A stretch of 32,111 nucleotides of DNA from Caldilineales bacterium (GTDB taxonomy: Bacteria; Chloroflexota; Anaerolineae; JAAEKA01): assembly GCA_025055015.1 (NCBI GenBank), contig JANWYQ010000234.1, forward strand, positions 1 to 32,111. Direction: 5' to 3'. The notes beneath the pieces are model-generated. The model saw only the letters and a program-made list of their open reading frames with translations, did not search any database and had not been told where the DNA came from. This document shows, piece by piece, positions 15,306 through 21,771 of this stretch. The first letter of the stretch is position 1; the number at the start of each line of letters is the position of its first letter. Both the position numbers and the translations under genes were made by a program.

Positions 15306-15361
15306 CCAGATACTCCGAATCTACTCCTTTTCGGTTACTATTCACCAGGGGGCTCCTCGTC

Positions 15362-15367
15362 TATACT
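15362..15367 (+). promoter_or_regulatory. Possible -10 element for the 87-residue protein gene
   Basis: TATACT lies 19 nt before ATG 15387, after an AT-richer stretch that follows the LuxR stop codon. No clear -35 is seen. Confidence 0.35.
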
Positions 15368-15386
15368 GTGGTCCGGACGTTCAGCC

Positions 15387-15650
15387 ATGACCACAGATAT
15401 TGAGACACCCATCTATCGGATCATCGTCCAAGGACGAGTGGACCCGGCCTGGTCAGAATGGTTGGGGGGTCTCGATATCACCTTAAGTGAGACGTCCTCC
15501 TGCCCTGTCACCACGCTGATCGGTCCGTTGTCGGATCAGAGTATGCTTCACGGCGTGCTCGATACGCTGTTCATGCTCAACCTACCGGTGTTACGCGTCG
15601 AGCTCTGCCAAGCCGGCTCAACAGGTTCGACGGATCATCCGGATTGGTAA
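15387..15650 (+). CDS. Small conserved protein of unknown function
   Basis: This 87-residue soluble protein starts with a Thr-rich end followed by Y-R-I-I-V-Q-G-R-V-D, then W-S-E-W-L-G-G-L-D-I-T, T-L-I-G-P-L-S-D-Q and L-H-G-V-L-D-T-L-F-M-L-N-L-P-V-L. I recognise this pattern from short conserved hypothetical proteins in Chloroflexota and other phyla, often beside regulators, but know of no established function. The predicted alternation of short strands and helices suggests a compact alpha/beta fold. It follows the LuxR gene by 81 nt and may share its control. The last codons and TAA stop lie in a repeat array (G-GATTGGTAA), so the C-terminal D-W is repeat-encoded. Confidence 0.7.
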   Translation: MTTDIETPIYRIIVQGRVDPAWSEWLGGLDITLSETSSCPVTTLIGPLSDQSMLHGVLDTLFMLNLPVLRVELCQAGSTGSTDHPDW

Positions 15651-15788
15651 GCTGGTAGACTGGGAAAGTGGCCGCCATCTCCTCCTCCTGCGCTCCACCA
15701 CCGGCCCTTCGACCAGTCTACCAGCGTACTAATCCACCAGTCGCCGGCCCACCGATCTTACCAATCACCAATCTACCCATCTACCAAC
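15641..15788 (+). repeat. Spacer-filling short-repeat array, locus 2
   Basis: The spacer begins with GGTAA/GGTAGA-type octamers (15643-15666) that include the upstream stop codon. It ends with CTACC-type octamers such as AGTCTACC (15715-15722), AATCTACC (15770-15777) and CATCTACC (15778-15785), abutting the AAGGAG ribosome site. GCTGGTAGACTGG (15651-15663) and CCAGTCTACCAGC (15713-15725) are perfect 13-nt inverted repeats. ATTGGTAA (15643-15650) and TTACCAAT (15758-15765) form a second pair outside them. Confidence 0.88.
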
Positions 15789-15801
15789 AAGGAGAACGAA
15801 C

Positions 15802-16365
15802 ATGCTCGGCAGAGAAAGACGCCAAGAGCGCCGCGAGGAGCGCCGTGAGGAACGCGAGGTCTTCGGCCGCGGGGGCACCGCCACCCGCTACAAGATGCGG
15901 GAAAAGCTGGTCTCTTTCGGCGACGACTTCTGGATCGAGGACGAGCACGGCCGCCGCGCCTTCAAGGTGGACGGCAAGATGTTGCGCGTGCGCGACACCC
16001 TCTTCTTCGAGGACCCGCACGGTAACGAGCTGTGCAAGATTCAGCAGCGGTTGTTGACCATTCGGGACACCCTGGCCGTCGAGGGTCCCAATGGCGAGCG
16101 GCTGGCCACGGTCAAGAAGGCGCTGATTACCCCGCTGCGTGAGCGGTGGACGGTCAAGATCGGCGACGGTCCAGACCTCCACGTGCAGGGCAACATCCTC
16201 GACCACCAGTACACCATCGGCGAGGGTCCTCACAAGGTCGCCGAGGTGTCCAAGCGCTGGTTCCGGCTGGCCGACACCTACGGCGTAGAGGTCGAGCCGA
16301 ACCAGAACGACATCGTCATCCTGGCTGTCACGGTGGCCATTGACATGATGGCGCATCCGTCGTAG
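15802..16365 (+). CDS. LURP-one-related (Tubby-like fold) protein
   Basis: This 187-residue protein has a strongly charged Arg/Glu-rich head (residues 1-20). A domain made of repeated short strand units follows: Y-K-M-R-E-K-L-V-S-F-G-D-D-F-W-I-E-D, then G-K-M-L-R-V-R-D-T-L-F-F-E-D and L-T-I-R-D-T-L-A-V-E. The repeated RDTL turns and the hydrophobic C-terminal helix (D-I-V-I-L-A-V-T-V-A-I-D-M) match the LURP-one-related family, which folds like Tubby and phospholipid scramblases. The bacterial role is not established; membrane or lipid association is plausible. The start at 15802 has an AAGGAGAA ribosome site that directly follows the octamer array. A small membrane protein gene follows 45 nt downstream. 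Confidence 0.83.
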   Translation: MLGRERRQERREERREEREVFGRGGTATRYKMREKLVSFGDDFWIEDEHGRRAFKVDGKMLRVRDTLFFEDPHGNELCKIQQRLLTIRDTLAVEGPNGERLATVKKALITPLRERWTVKIGDGPDLHVQGNILDHQYTIGEGPHKVAEVSKRWFRLADTYGVEVEPNQNDIVILAVTVAIDMMAHPS

Positions 16366-16370
16366 GCGGC

Positions 16371-16386
16371 TGCCGTCTCGACGGCA
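16371..16386 (+). other. Intercistronic hairpin between LURP-like and membrane protein genes
   Basis: TGCCGT (16371-16376) and ACGGCA (16381-16386) enclose a CTCG tetraloop, followed closely by CCGTTTT. It could be a weak attenuator; it ends just before the AGGAGGAA ribosome site of the next gene. Confidence 0.4.
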
Positions 16387-16410
16387 AGCGTCCGTTTTCA
16401 GGAGGAAGCA

Positions 16411-16719
16411 GTGGGCTGTCTCTTTGCGCTCCTGGCGGCATCGGCGCCGAGGCTGGCTTTGTTGATCCTGTGGCTCTTCACGCCGCTGGTCAACTTGTCC
16501 TTCAGGGGCTGGACGCTCCCGTGGCTATGGCCAATCCTGGGTATCATCTTCCTGCCCTTCACGACGCTGATGTATGTGCTAGTGGTTGGGCCGTTGGGAC
16601 CGACCAACTTCTGGGGCTGGGTAGCGGTCTTTCTTGGCTTCCTGATTGACCTGCGCGCCTACGCCGACGCGGCAGCCTACCGCAATCAGGTGGCAGGGGT
16701 GGCGTCGCCTTCGCCCTGA
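16411..16719 (+). CDS. Small integral membrane protein
   Basis: This 102-residue hydrophobic protein has about three membrane segments (near residues 10-30, 35-60 and 65-85). A conserved-looking W-I/L-x-P-x-L-G-x-I-F-L-P-F-T-T-L-x-Y core appears as W-P-I-L-G-I-I-F-L-P-F-T-T-L-M-Y. A short polar tail includes D-L-R-A-Y-A-D-A-A-A-Y-R. The start is GTG 16411 behind a strong AGGAGGAA site. Similar small proteins occur in Chloroflexota and Actinobacteria, as far as I recall, without known function. It probably forms one unit with the LURP-like gene. Confidence 0.7.
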   Translation: MGCLFALLAASAPRLALLILWLFTPLVNLSFRGWTLPWLWPILGIIFLPFTTLMYVLVVGPLGPTNFWGWVAVFLGFLIDLRAYADAAAYRNQVAGVASPSP

Positions 16720-16796
16720 GCGCAGCGCGGCGCCAACCCCTGCCTTGATGCGGTCGGCGTGCGGGAACGTCGTCACGACTTCATGTCGGGCGGCGC

Positions 16797-17127
16797 TCTG
16801 TGGCTCGACCTCCGGCTGCTGTTCCACTAACCGACGATCGTCATCATCCCGGCCATGGCCACCGAGAGGGTCGAGGCCGGGTCGTAGTACGTTGCGTGCT
16901 ACCAAGACGCGAAAGAGGACTTCCTTGGGTCAGCACGCCTACCGCCTCCACCTGCCGTCAAACATTCCGGCCGCATCTCCATCGGTCCCACCCCTCACAA
17001 GGTTTACGAACAGAACTGGATCAAGACCCTCCCGGACCAGGGCTGGTCGAGCCTCATCCGGCTCTACGGACCGCTCGAGTCTTCCTTCGACCACACCTGG
17101 AAGCCGGACGGCATCGTGAAAGTCTAA
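16797..17127 (+). pseudogene. Decayed DUF1254/DUF1214 gene remnant
   Basis: No intact frame spans this stretch, but conserved pieces of a DUF1254/DUF1214 protein are visible in two frames. Frame A gives L-F-H-stop-P-T-I-V-I-I-P-A-M-A, then V-E-A-G-S-stop-Y-V-A-C-Y-Q-D-A-K-E-D-F-L (stops at TAA 16828-16830 and TAG 16885-16887). The next frame gives H-A-Y-R-L-H-L-P-S-N-I-P-A. After a missing core segment (family members have a W-S-V-T-x-Y-D stretch here), frame A resumes with I-G-P-T-P-H-K-V-Y-E-Q-N-W-I-K-T-L-P and R-L-Y-G-P-L-E-S-S-F-D, ending at TAA 17127. Two premature stops, a frameshift and an internal deletion make it a pseudogene. It explains the otherwise empty 444 bases before the next gene. 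Its exact left end cannot be fixed. Confidence 0.75.
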
Positions 17128-17163
17128 AAGTTCATAGGGCAGTGCCAACGATATAAGGAGAGC

Positions 17164-18478
17164 ATGATGCAAAGCGAGAACCTCGCCTACGCGATCGGCG
17201 TCCAGACCTACATTAGCTACTTTCCCCTGATGGACCTGTACCGGACGCTGTGGGAAACCTGCTTCGATCCCGGGCGCGGCCACGACCGCACGCTGAACGA
17301 GTACTTCGCCTTCGACCGCCTGATCACCAGCGAGGACGACTGGGTCATCACCCCCAACAACGACACGATCTACCTGCGGGCGTTCCTCGACCTGCGCAAG
17401 GAGCCGATCATCCTGGTGATCCCGCCTATGGGTGACCGGCATTTCTGGGTGCCCGTCAGCGACCTGCGGCACGACCACGATGCCAGCCTGTCCTGGGACA
17501 CCATCGGCGCGCGCGGCGGCGCCTATGCGCTCTGCCCGCCCGGCTGGCAGGGCGTGCTCCCTAAGGGCGTGCAGCGCGTCGACGTGGGCACGCCGATCGT
17601 CTGGACGTTGCCTCGCATCGCCGTGAACGGCGAGGCCGACCTGCCGGCGGCATTGGAACTGCAGAAGCAGTTTCGGCTTGTTCCCTTGAGCCAGTGGGGA
17701 GCGACCACGGTGACCCGGCCGCAGCCGGACGCGGCCGATTTCCCGCGCTTCACCCGCCACGAGCACACCGACGCAAGGGCCTACTTCACCACCCTCAACA
17801 AGGTGCTGCGGCTTGCGGCGCGGCTCTGTAACCCGGCGGACGCGGTGATGGCGGCCTGGATGCGCGAATTGAAGCTGGATCCGGCCAGCAGCTTCGATTG
17901 GGACCAGCTGTCGCCTGAGGCGCAGCGCGGACTGGAACGGGCCGCCGCTGACGCGCACCAGATCATCGCGGACCGCATGCCGCGCGCCGTGGCCATCGTC
18001 AACAACTGGCAGGTCGTCCGTCTCGAACCCCGGATCAGCGGCGACCCCCTCCTCGCAGCGGCCGCAGCGATGCTCGGATTGATGTGGAACCCGGCCAAGA
18101 TCAGCACCTACGATATCGCCTTCCTCGACGGCACCGGCGCGCCGCTCGACGGCAACAACCGCTACGTGCTGCGCTTCGCCCCGCCGCCGCCAGTCGAAGC
18201 ATTCTGGTCGGTCTCGATGTACTCGGCCGAGAGCGGGATCTTCGTGTCCAACAAGATCAACCGCTACTCCCTCGGCGATCGCACCCCGGGGCTGCGTGTA
18301 CGGCGAGGACGGCTCGCTCGAGATCTTCCTGCAGGCCGAAGAGCCCGCCGATCCGGTCGAGCGGGCGAACTGGCTGCCAGCGCCCAAGGGGCGCTTCTAC
18401 CTTGTCTGCCGGCACTACTCGCCGCGTTCGCAGATCCTGACCGGCGACTGGGCGCCGCCGCCGGTGGCCAAGCGTTGA
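17164..18478 (+). pseudogene. DUF1254/DUF1214 protein gene with a single frameshift
   Basis: From ATG 17164 (AAGGAG site just upstream) the frame encodes a DUF1254 domain (F-P-L-M-D-L-Y, then T-P-N-N-D-T-I-Y-L-R-A-F-L-D-L) and most of a DUF1214 domain, up to N-R-Y-S-L-G-D-R-T-P-G-L-R near 18294. The conserved continuation Y-G-E-D-G-S-L-E-I-F-L-Q ... P-A-P-K-G-R-F-Y-L-V-C-R-H-Y is in the next frame and ends at 18478. One extra base in CTGCGTGTAC (18292-18301) accounts for the shift: CTG-CGG-TAC or similar is expected. Repaired, the protein would be about 438 residues, normal for the family. No signal peptide is visible. The function is unsettled; DUF1254 genes often neighbour sulfatases or transporters. 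A sequencing error remains possible. Confidence 0.8.
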
Positions 18479-18498
18479 TCCGTCCACCAGTAGCCACC

Positions 18499-18675
18499 AA
18501 GGGCACTACTGCGGATTTCTTCGAGGCTGTTACCAATATTCGGCCCGCTCGTTTGTTGTGAGCAGCATGTTGGCCATGGGGCTGAGCCCTACCCCAGGAC
18601 AAATCATACAGCCGCTCAAAAACGTGCGGCTCGTGCTGCTGGCGCTCCTTGCCAGCTTCGCGTTGGCGCCCCCGC
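18499..18675 (+). pseudogene. Truncated BASS-transporter gene copy
   Basis: This segment is clearly related to the 5' part of the intact transporter gene at 29586-30476. Frame one gives D-F-F-E-A-V-T-N; after a one-base deletion another frame gives S-S-M-L-A-M-G-L and Q-I-I-Q-P-L-K-N-V-R-L-V-L-L-A-L-L. The intact copy reads Q-F-F-E-A-I-T-K, S-S-M-L-S-M-G-L and the same Q-I-I-Q-P-L-K-N-V-R-L-V-L-L-A-L-L. Homology stops near 18675, after about 57 codons. Differences are spread along the copy, so it is an old duplicate or a horizontally acquired relative. The rest of the spacer to 18762 holds nothing I recognise apart from the next ribosome site. Confidence 0.85.
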
Positions 18676-18762
18676 AAAGCGTTTGGGCGCAGCCATGCCA
18701 ACGGCCGCGCCTGCGCCCGAATAAACTCCGCTGTCACGAGGCCGCCCAGAGAAGGAGCCGCG

Positions 18763-20076
18763 ATGCAAAATGGAACCGCTAGTACGGTGGTCTTGACCCA
18801 GCGACCCGCCAACGCGCCGCCCGCGTTTCACCTGTTGGCCAAGCCCACCGGCGCCATCTGCAACCTGGACTGCGCCTACTGCTTCTTTCTAGACAAGGAG
18901 GTCTTCTACCCCGGCAGCAAGTTCCGCATGAGCGAGGCGGTGTTAGAGCAGTACATCCGCCAGCTCATCGAGTCGCACCAGACCGACAGCGTTATCGTCG
19001 CCTGGCAAGGCGGCGAGCCGACGCTCATGGGACTGGACTTCTACCGCCGCGCCATGGCGCTGGTGGAGAAATACCGCCGTCCGGGCATGACCTTTCTGCA
19101 CACCATCCAGACCAACGGCACCCTGTTGGACGACGAATGGGGCGCGTTCCTCAAGGAGCACGACTTCCTGGTGGGCATCAGCCTCGACGGGCCGCGGGAG
19201 CTGCACGATGTCTATCGAGTGGACAAGGGCGGCCGCCCCACCTTCGACAAGGTGATGCGCGGGCTGCGGCTGCTGCAAAAGCACGGCGTGGAGTACAACG
19301 TGTTGACCACGGTGAACCGGGTCAACAGCAACTACCCCTTGGAGGTCTACCGCTTCCTGCGCGACGAGGTGGGCACGACCTGGATGCAGTTCATCCCGGT
19401 GGTGGAGCGCATCAACGCCGACGGGCGGACCCTCTACCAGGAGGGGACGACCGTCTCCGATCGCTCGGTGCTGCCGGAGCAGTTCGGCCGCTTCCTCATC
19501 GCCATCTTCGACGAGTGGGTGCGCCGCGACGTGGGCACGGTCTTCGTGCAGACCTTCGAGGCAGCGCTGCGCAACTGGTTGGGCCTGGCCAACTCCGGCA
19601 TGTGCGTCTTCAATGCCACCTGCGGCACGGGGCTGGCCATCGAGCACAACGGCGACCTGTACTCCTGCGATCACTTCGTGGAGCCCAAGTATCTGCTGGG
19701 CAACATCCAGCAGACACACATGATCGAGCTGGTGGCCTCGCCCCAGCAAATCCAGTTCGGCCTGGACAAGCGCGACACCCTGCCGCGCTACTGTCGAGAG
19801 TGCGATGTGCGCTTCGCCTGCCATGGCGAGTGCCCAAAGAACCGATTTTTGACGACGCCCGACGGCGAGCCGGGCCTCAACTACCTGTGCGCTGGCTTCA
19901 AGGAGTTCTTCCACCACGTGGACTTCCCCATGAAGCTCATGGCCGGGCTAATCCGCCGCGGGCGGGAGGCGCGGGAGGTGATGGAGATATTGGATCGAGT
20001 CTTCACAGGTGTCGAGCGGAACGCCCCCTGTCCCTGCGGCAGCGGCCGTAAGTTCAAGCACTGTCATGGCCGGTAG
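18763..20076 (+). CDS. Anaerobic sulfatase-maturating enzyme (radical SAM, SPASM) with SEC-C tail
   Basis: This 437-residue radical SAM enzyme converts an active-site Cys or Ser of a sulfatase to formylglycine in the cytoplasm. It carries the cluster motif C-N-L-D-C-A-Y-C (Cys33, Cys37, Cys40), W-Q-G-G-E-P-T-L, and I-Q-T-N-G-T-L-L. A C-terminal SPASM region binds further clusters, with cysteines in G-M-C-V-F-N-A-T-C-G-T-G, Y-S-C-D-H-F, Y-C-R-E-C-D-V-R-F-A-C-H-G-E-C-P-K-N and Y-L-C-A-G. The extreme C-terminus is a SEC-C zinc motif, P-C-P-C-G-S-G-R-K-F-K-H-C. ATG 18763 follows GAAGGAG; a longer frame upstream crosses the BASS remnant. The sulfatase 150 nt downstream is its likely substrate. The TAG stop lies at the edge of a repeat array. 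Confidence 0.93.
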   Translation: MQNGTASTVVLTQRPANAPPAFHLLAKPTGAICNLDCAYCFFLDKEVFYPGSKFRMSEAVLEQYIRQLIESHQTDSVIVAWQGGEPTLMGLDFYRRAMALVEKYRRPGMTFLHTIQTNGTLLDDEWGAFLKEHDFLVGISLDGPRELHDVYRVDKGGRPTFDKVMRGLRLLQKHGVEYNVLTTVNRVNSNYPLEVYRFLRDEVGTTWMQFIPVVERINADGRTLYQEGTTVSDRSVLPEQFGRFLIAIFDEWVRRDVGTVFVQTFEAALRNWLGLANSGMCVFNATCGTGLAIEHNGDLYSCDHFVEPKYLLGNIQQTHMIELVASPQQIQFGLDKRDTLPRYCRECDVRFACHGECPKNRFLTTPDGEPGLNYLCAGFKEFFHHVDFPMKLMAGLIRRGREAREVMEILDRVFTGVERNAPCPCGSGRKFKHCHGR

Positions 20077-20216
20077 CTGGTAGATTGAAGATTGGTACGT
20101 TAGTACAGTGGTCAGGCTCTCGTACCAATCAACCTCGTTGCCAACCCAGTGCGCGACCGATCTACCAGTCTACCAATCTACCACCGTACTGCTCTCTACC
20201 AAATCTATCCATAAGG
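20071..20216 (+). repeat. Spacer-filling short-repeat array, locus 3
   Basis: The array starts with CCGGTAG (carrying the maturase stop codon) and CTGGTAGA, and ends with GATCTACC, AGTCTACC and AATCTACC (20159-20182) followed by looser CTACC units before the AAGGAG site. Inverted pairs are GATTGGTACG (20090-20099) with CGTACCAATC (20121-20130), and TGGTAGATT (20078-20086) with AATCTACCA (20175-20183). Same plan as loci 1 and 2. Confidence 0.88.
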
Positions 20217-20226
20217 AGTATGCACC

Positions 20227-21762
20227 ATGCCCAACGGTAAACCTAACATCCTCGTCATCTGGGGCGACGACATCGGCATCACCAACCTGAGCTGCTACAG
20301 CGATGGGTTGATGGGCTACCGTACGCCCAACATTGATCGCATCGCTAAAGAGGGAATGCGCTTCACCGACTCGTACGGTCAGCAGAGCTGCACCGCTGGC
20401 CGCGCCGCCTTCATCACAGGCCAGAGCCCCTATCGCACTGGCCTGACTAAGGTAGGCATGCCCGGCGCAGACGTCGGCCTCCAGGCCGAGGACCCCACCA
20501 TCGCCGAGTTGCTCAAGCCGCTGGGGTACGCCACCGGCCAGTTCGGCAAGAACCACTTCGGCGACAGGAACAAGTACCTGCCCACCGTCCACGGCTTCGA
20601 CGAGTTCTTCGGCAATCTCTACCATCTCAACGCCGAGGAGGAGCCGGAGCATGTGGACTATCCACCTGAGGACGAGTTCCCTAACTTCAAGAAGCTGTTC
20701 GGCCCGCGCGGCGTGATTCACTCTTGGGCCACCGAGGAGGACGACCCCACCGAGCACCCGCGCTGGGGCCGCGTCGGCAAGCAGCGCATCGAGGACACCG
20801 GCCCGCTGACCAGAAAACGCATGGAAACGGTTGACACCGAGTTTGTGGCCGCGGCTCAGGACTTCATCCGTCGCGCCCACGCCGACGGCAAGCCCTTCTT
20901 CGTTTGGCTCAACACCACCTGGATGCATTTCCGCGTCCATCCGCCGGCGCACGTCCTGGGCCAGGCCGGACGCTGGCAGTCCTTCTACCACGATGTGATG
21001 ATCGAGCACGACAAGCACGTGGGCCAGATGTTGGACCTGCTGGACAAGCTAGGCATCGCCGAGGACACCATCGTCATCTACTCCACCGACAACGGCCCGC
21101 ACATGAACGCCTGGCCGGACGGCGCCATGACCCCCTTCCGCAACGAGAAGAACTCCAACTGGGAGGGCGCCTTCCGCGTGCCGGAGGTGATCCGCTGGCC
21201 GGGCAAGATTCCGGCGGGCGTGGTCTCCAACGAGATCATCAGCCACACCGACTGGCTGCCCACCCTGCTGGCTGCGGCTGGCGAGCCGGATATCGTGGCC
21301 AAGCTGAAAGAGGGCTATCAGGTCGGCGACAAGTACTTCAAGGTGCACATCGACGGCTACAACTTTCTGCCCTACCTCACCGGACAGACGGACAAGGGGC
21401 CGCGCCAGGGATTCATCTACTTCTCCGACGACGGCGACCTGGTCGCAGTGCGCTACGACAACTGGAAGTTGGTCTTCGCCGAGCAGCGCGTCCCCGGCAC
21501 AGCCCAAATCTGGGCCGAGCCCTTCGTCTTCCTACGCGTGCCCAAGATCTTCAACCTCCGCACCGATCCTTTCGAGCGAGCGGACATCACCTCCAACACC
21601 TACTGGGACTGGCTGATTGATCGCGTCTATCTCACCTACGCGGCCCAGTTCATCGTCCGTCAGTTCCTGGAGACCTTCAAGGAATTCCCGCCCCGCATGA
21701 AGCCGGCCAGCTTCACCGTTGACCAGATCCTGGCGAAGATGGAGCAGAGCCTCGACTACTAG
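20227..21762 (+). CDS. Arylsulfatase (type I, formylglycine-dependent)
   Basis: This 511-residue alkaline-phosphatase-superfamily sulfatase hydrolyses sulfate esters. N-terminal metal ligands are seen in P-N-I-L-V-I-W-G-D-D-I-G (Asp pair). The modification site is S-C-T-A-G-R-A-A-F-I-T-G (Cys55 to Arg59). The position usually filled by Pro in C-x-P-x-R is Ala, a form accepted by anaerobic maturases. Further motifs are G-Q-F-G-K-N-H-F-G-D, W-L-N-T-T-W-M-H and Y-S-T-D-N-G-P-H near the second metal site. No signal peptide is visible, which suggests cytoplasmic action and fits the cytoplasmic maturase encoded just upstream. The natural substrate is unknown. It starts after an AAGGAG site at the end of a repeat array; the methyltransferase gene follows 9 nt downstream. 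Confidence 0.93.
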   Translation: MPNGKPNILVIWGDDIGITNLSCYSDGLMGYRTPNIDRIAKEGMRFTDSYGQQSCTAGRAAFITGQSPYRTGLTKVGMPGADVGLQAEDPTIAELLKPLGYATGQFGKNHFGDRNKYLPTVHGFDEFFGNLYHLNAEEEPEHVDYPPEDEFPNFKKLFGPRGVIHSWATEEDDPTEHPRWGRVGKQRIEDTGPLTRKRMETVDTEFVAAAQDFIRRAHADGKPFFVWLNTTWMHFRVHPPAHVLGQAGRWQSFYHDVMIEHDKHVGQMLDLLDKLGIAEDTIVIYSTDNGPHMNAWPDGAMTPFRNEKNSNWEGAFRVPEVIRWPGKIPAGVVSNEIISHTDWLPTLLAAAGEPDIVAKLKEGYQVGDKYFKVHIDGYNFLPYLTGQTDKGPRQGFIYFSDDGDLVAVRYDNWKLVFAEQRVPGTAQIWAEPFVFLRVPKIFNLRTDPFERADITSNTYWDWLIDRVYLTYAAQFIVRQFLETFKEFPPRMKPASFTVDQILAKMEQSLDY

Positions 21763-21771
21763 CCCGGGACC

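Noticed and set aside
18479-18561. C-terminal tail of the longer DUF1254 frame (to 465 codons)
   Set aside because: After the frameshift near 18295 the frame is out of register; its last residues (D-F-F-E-A-V-T-N) belong to the BASS remnant, not to DUF1254.
18649-18762. Longer start for the sulfatase maturase (GTG/TTG-type at 18649)
   Set aside because: The region is part of the BASS remnant; ATG 18763 has a GAAGGAG site and gives the usual N-terminus.
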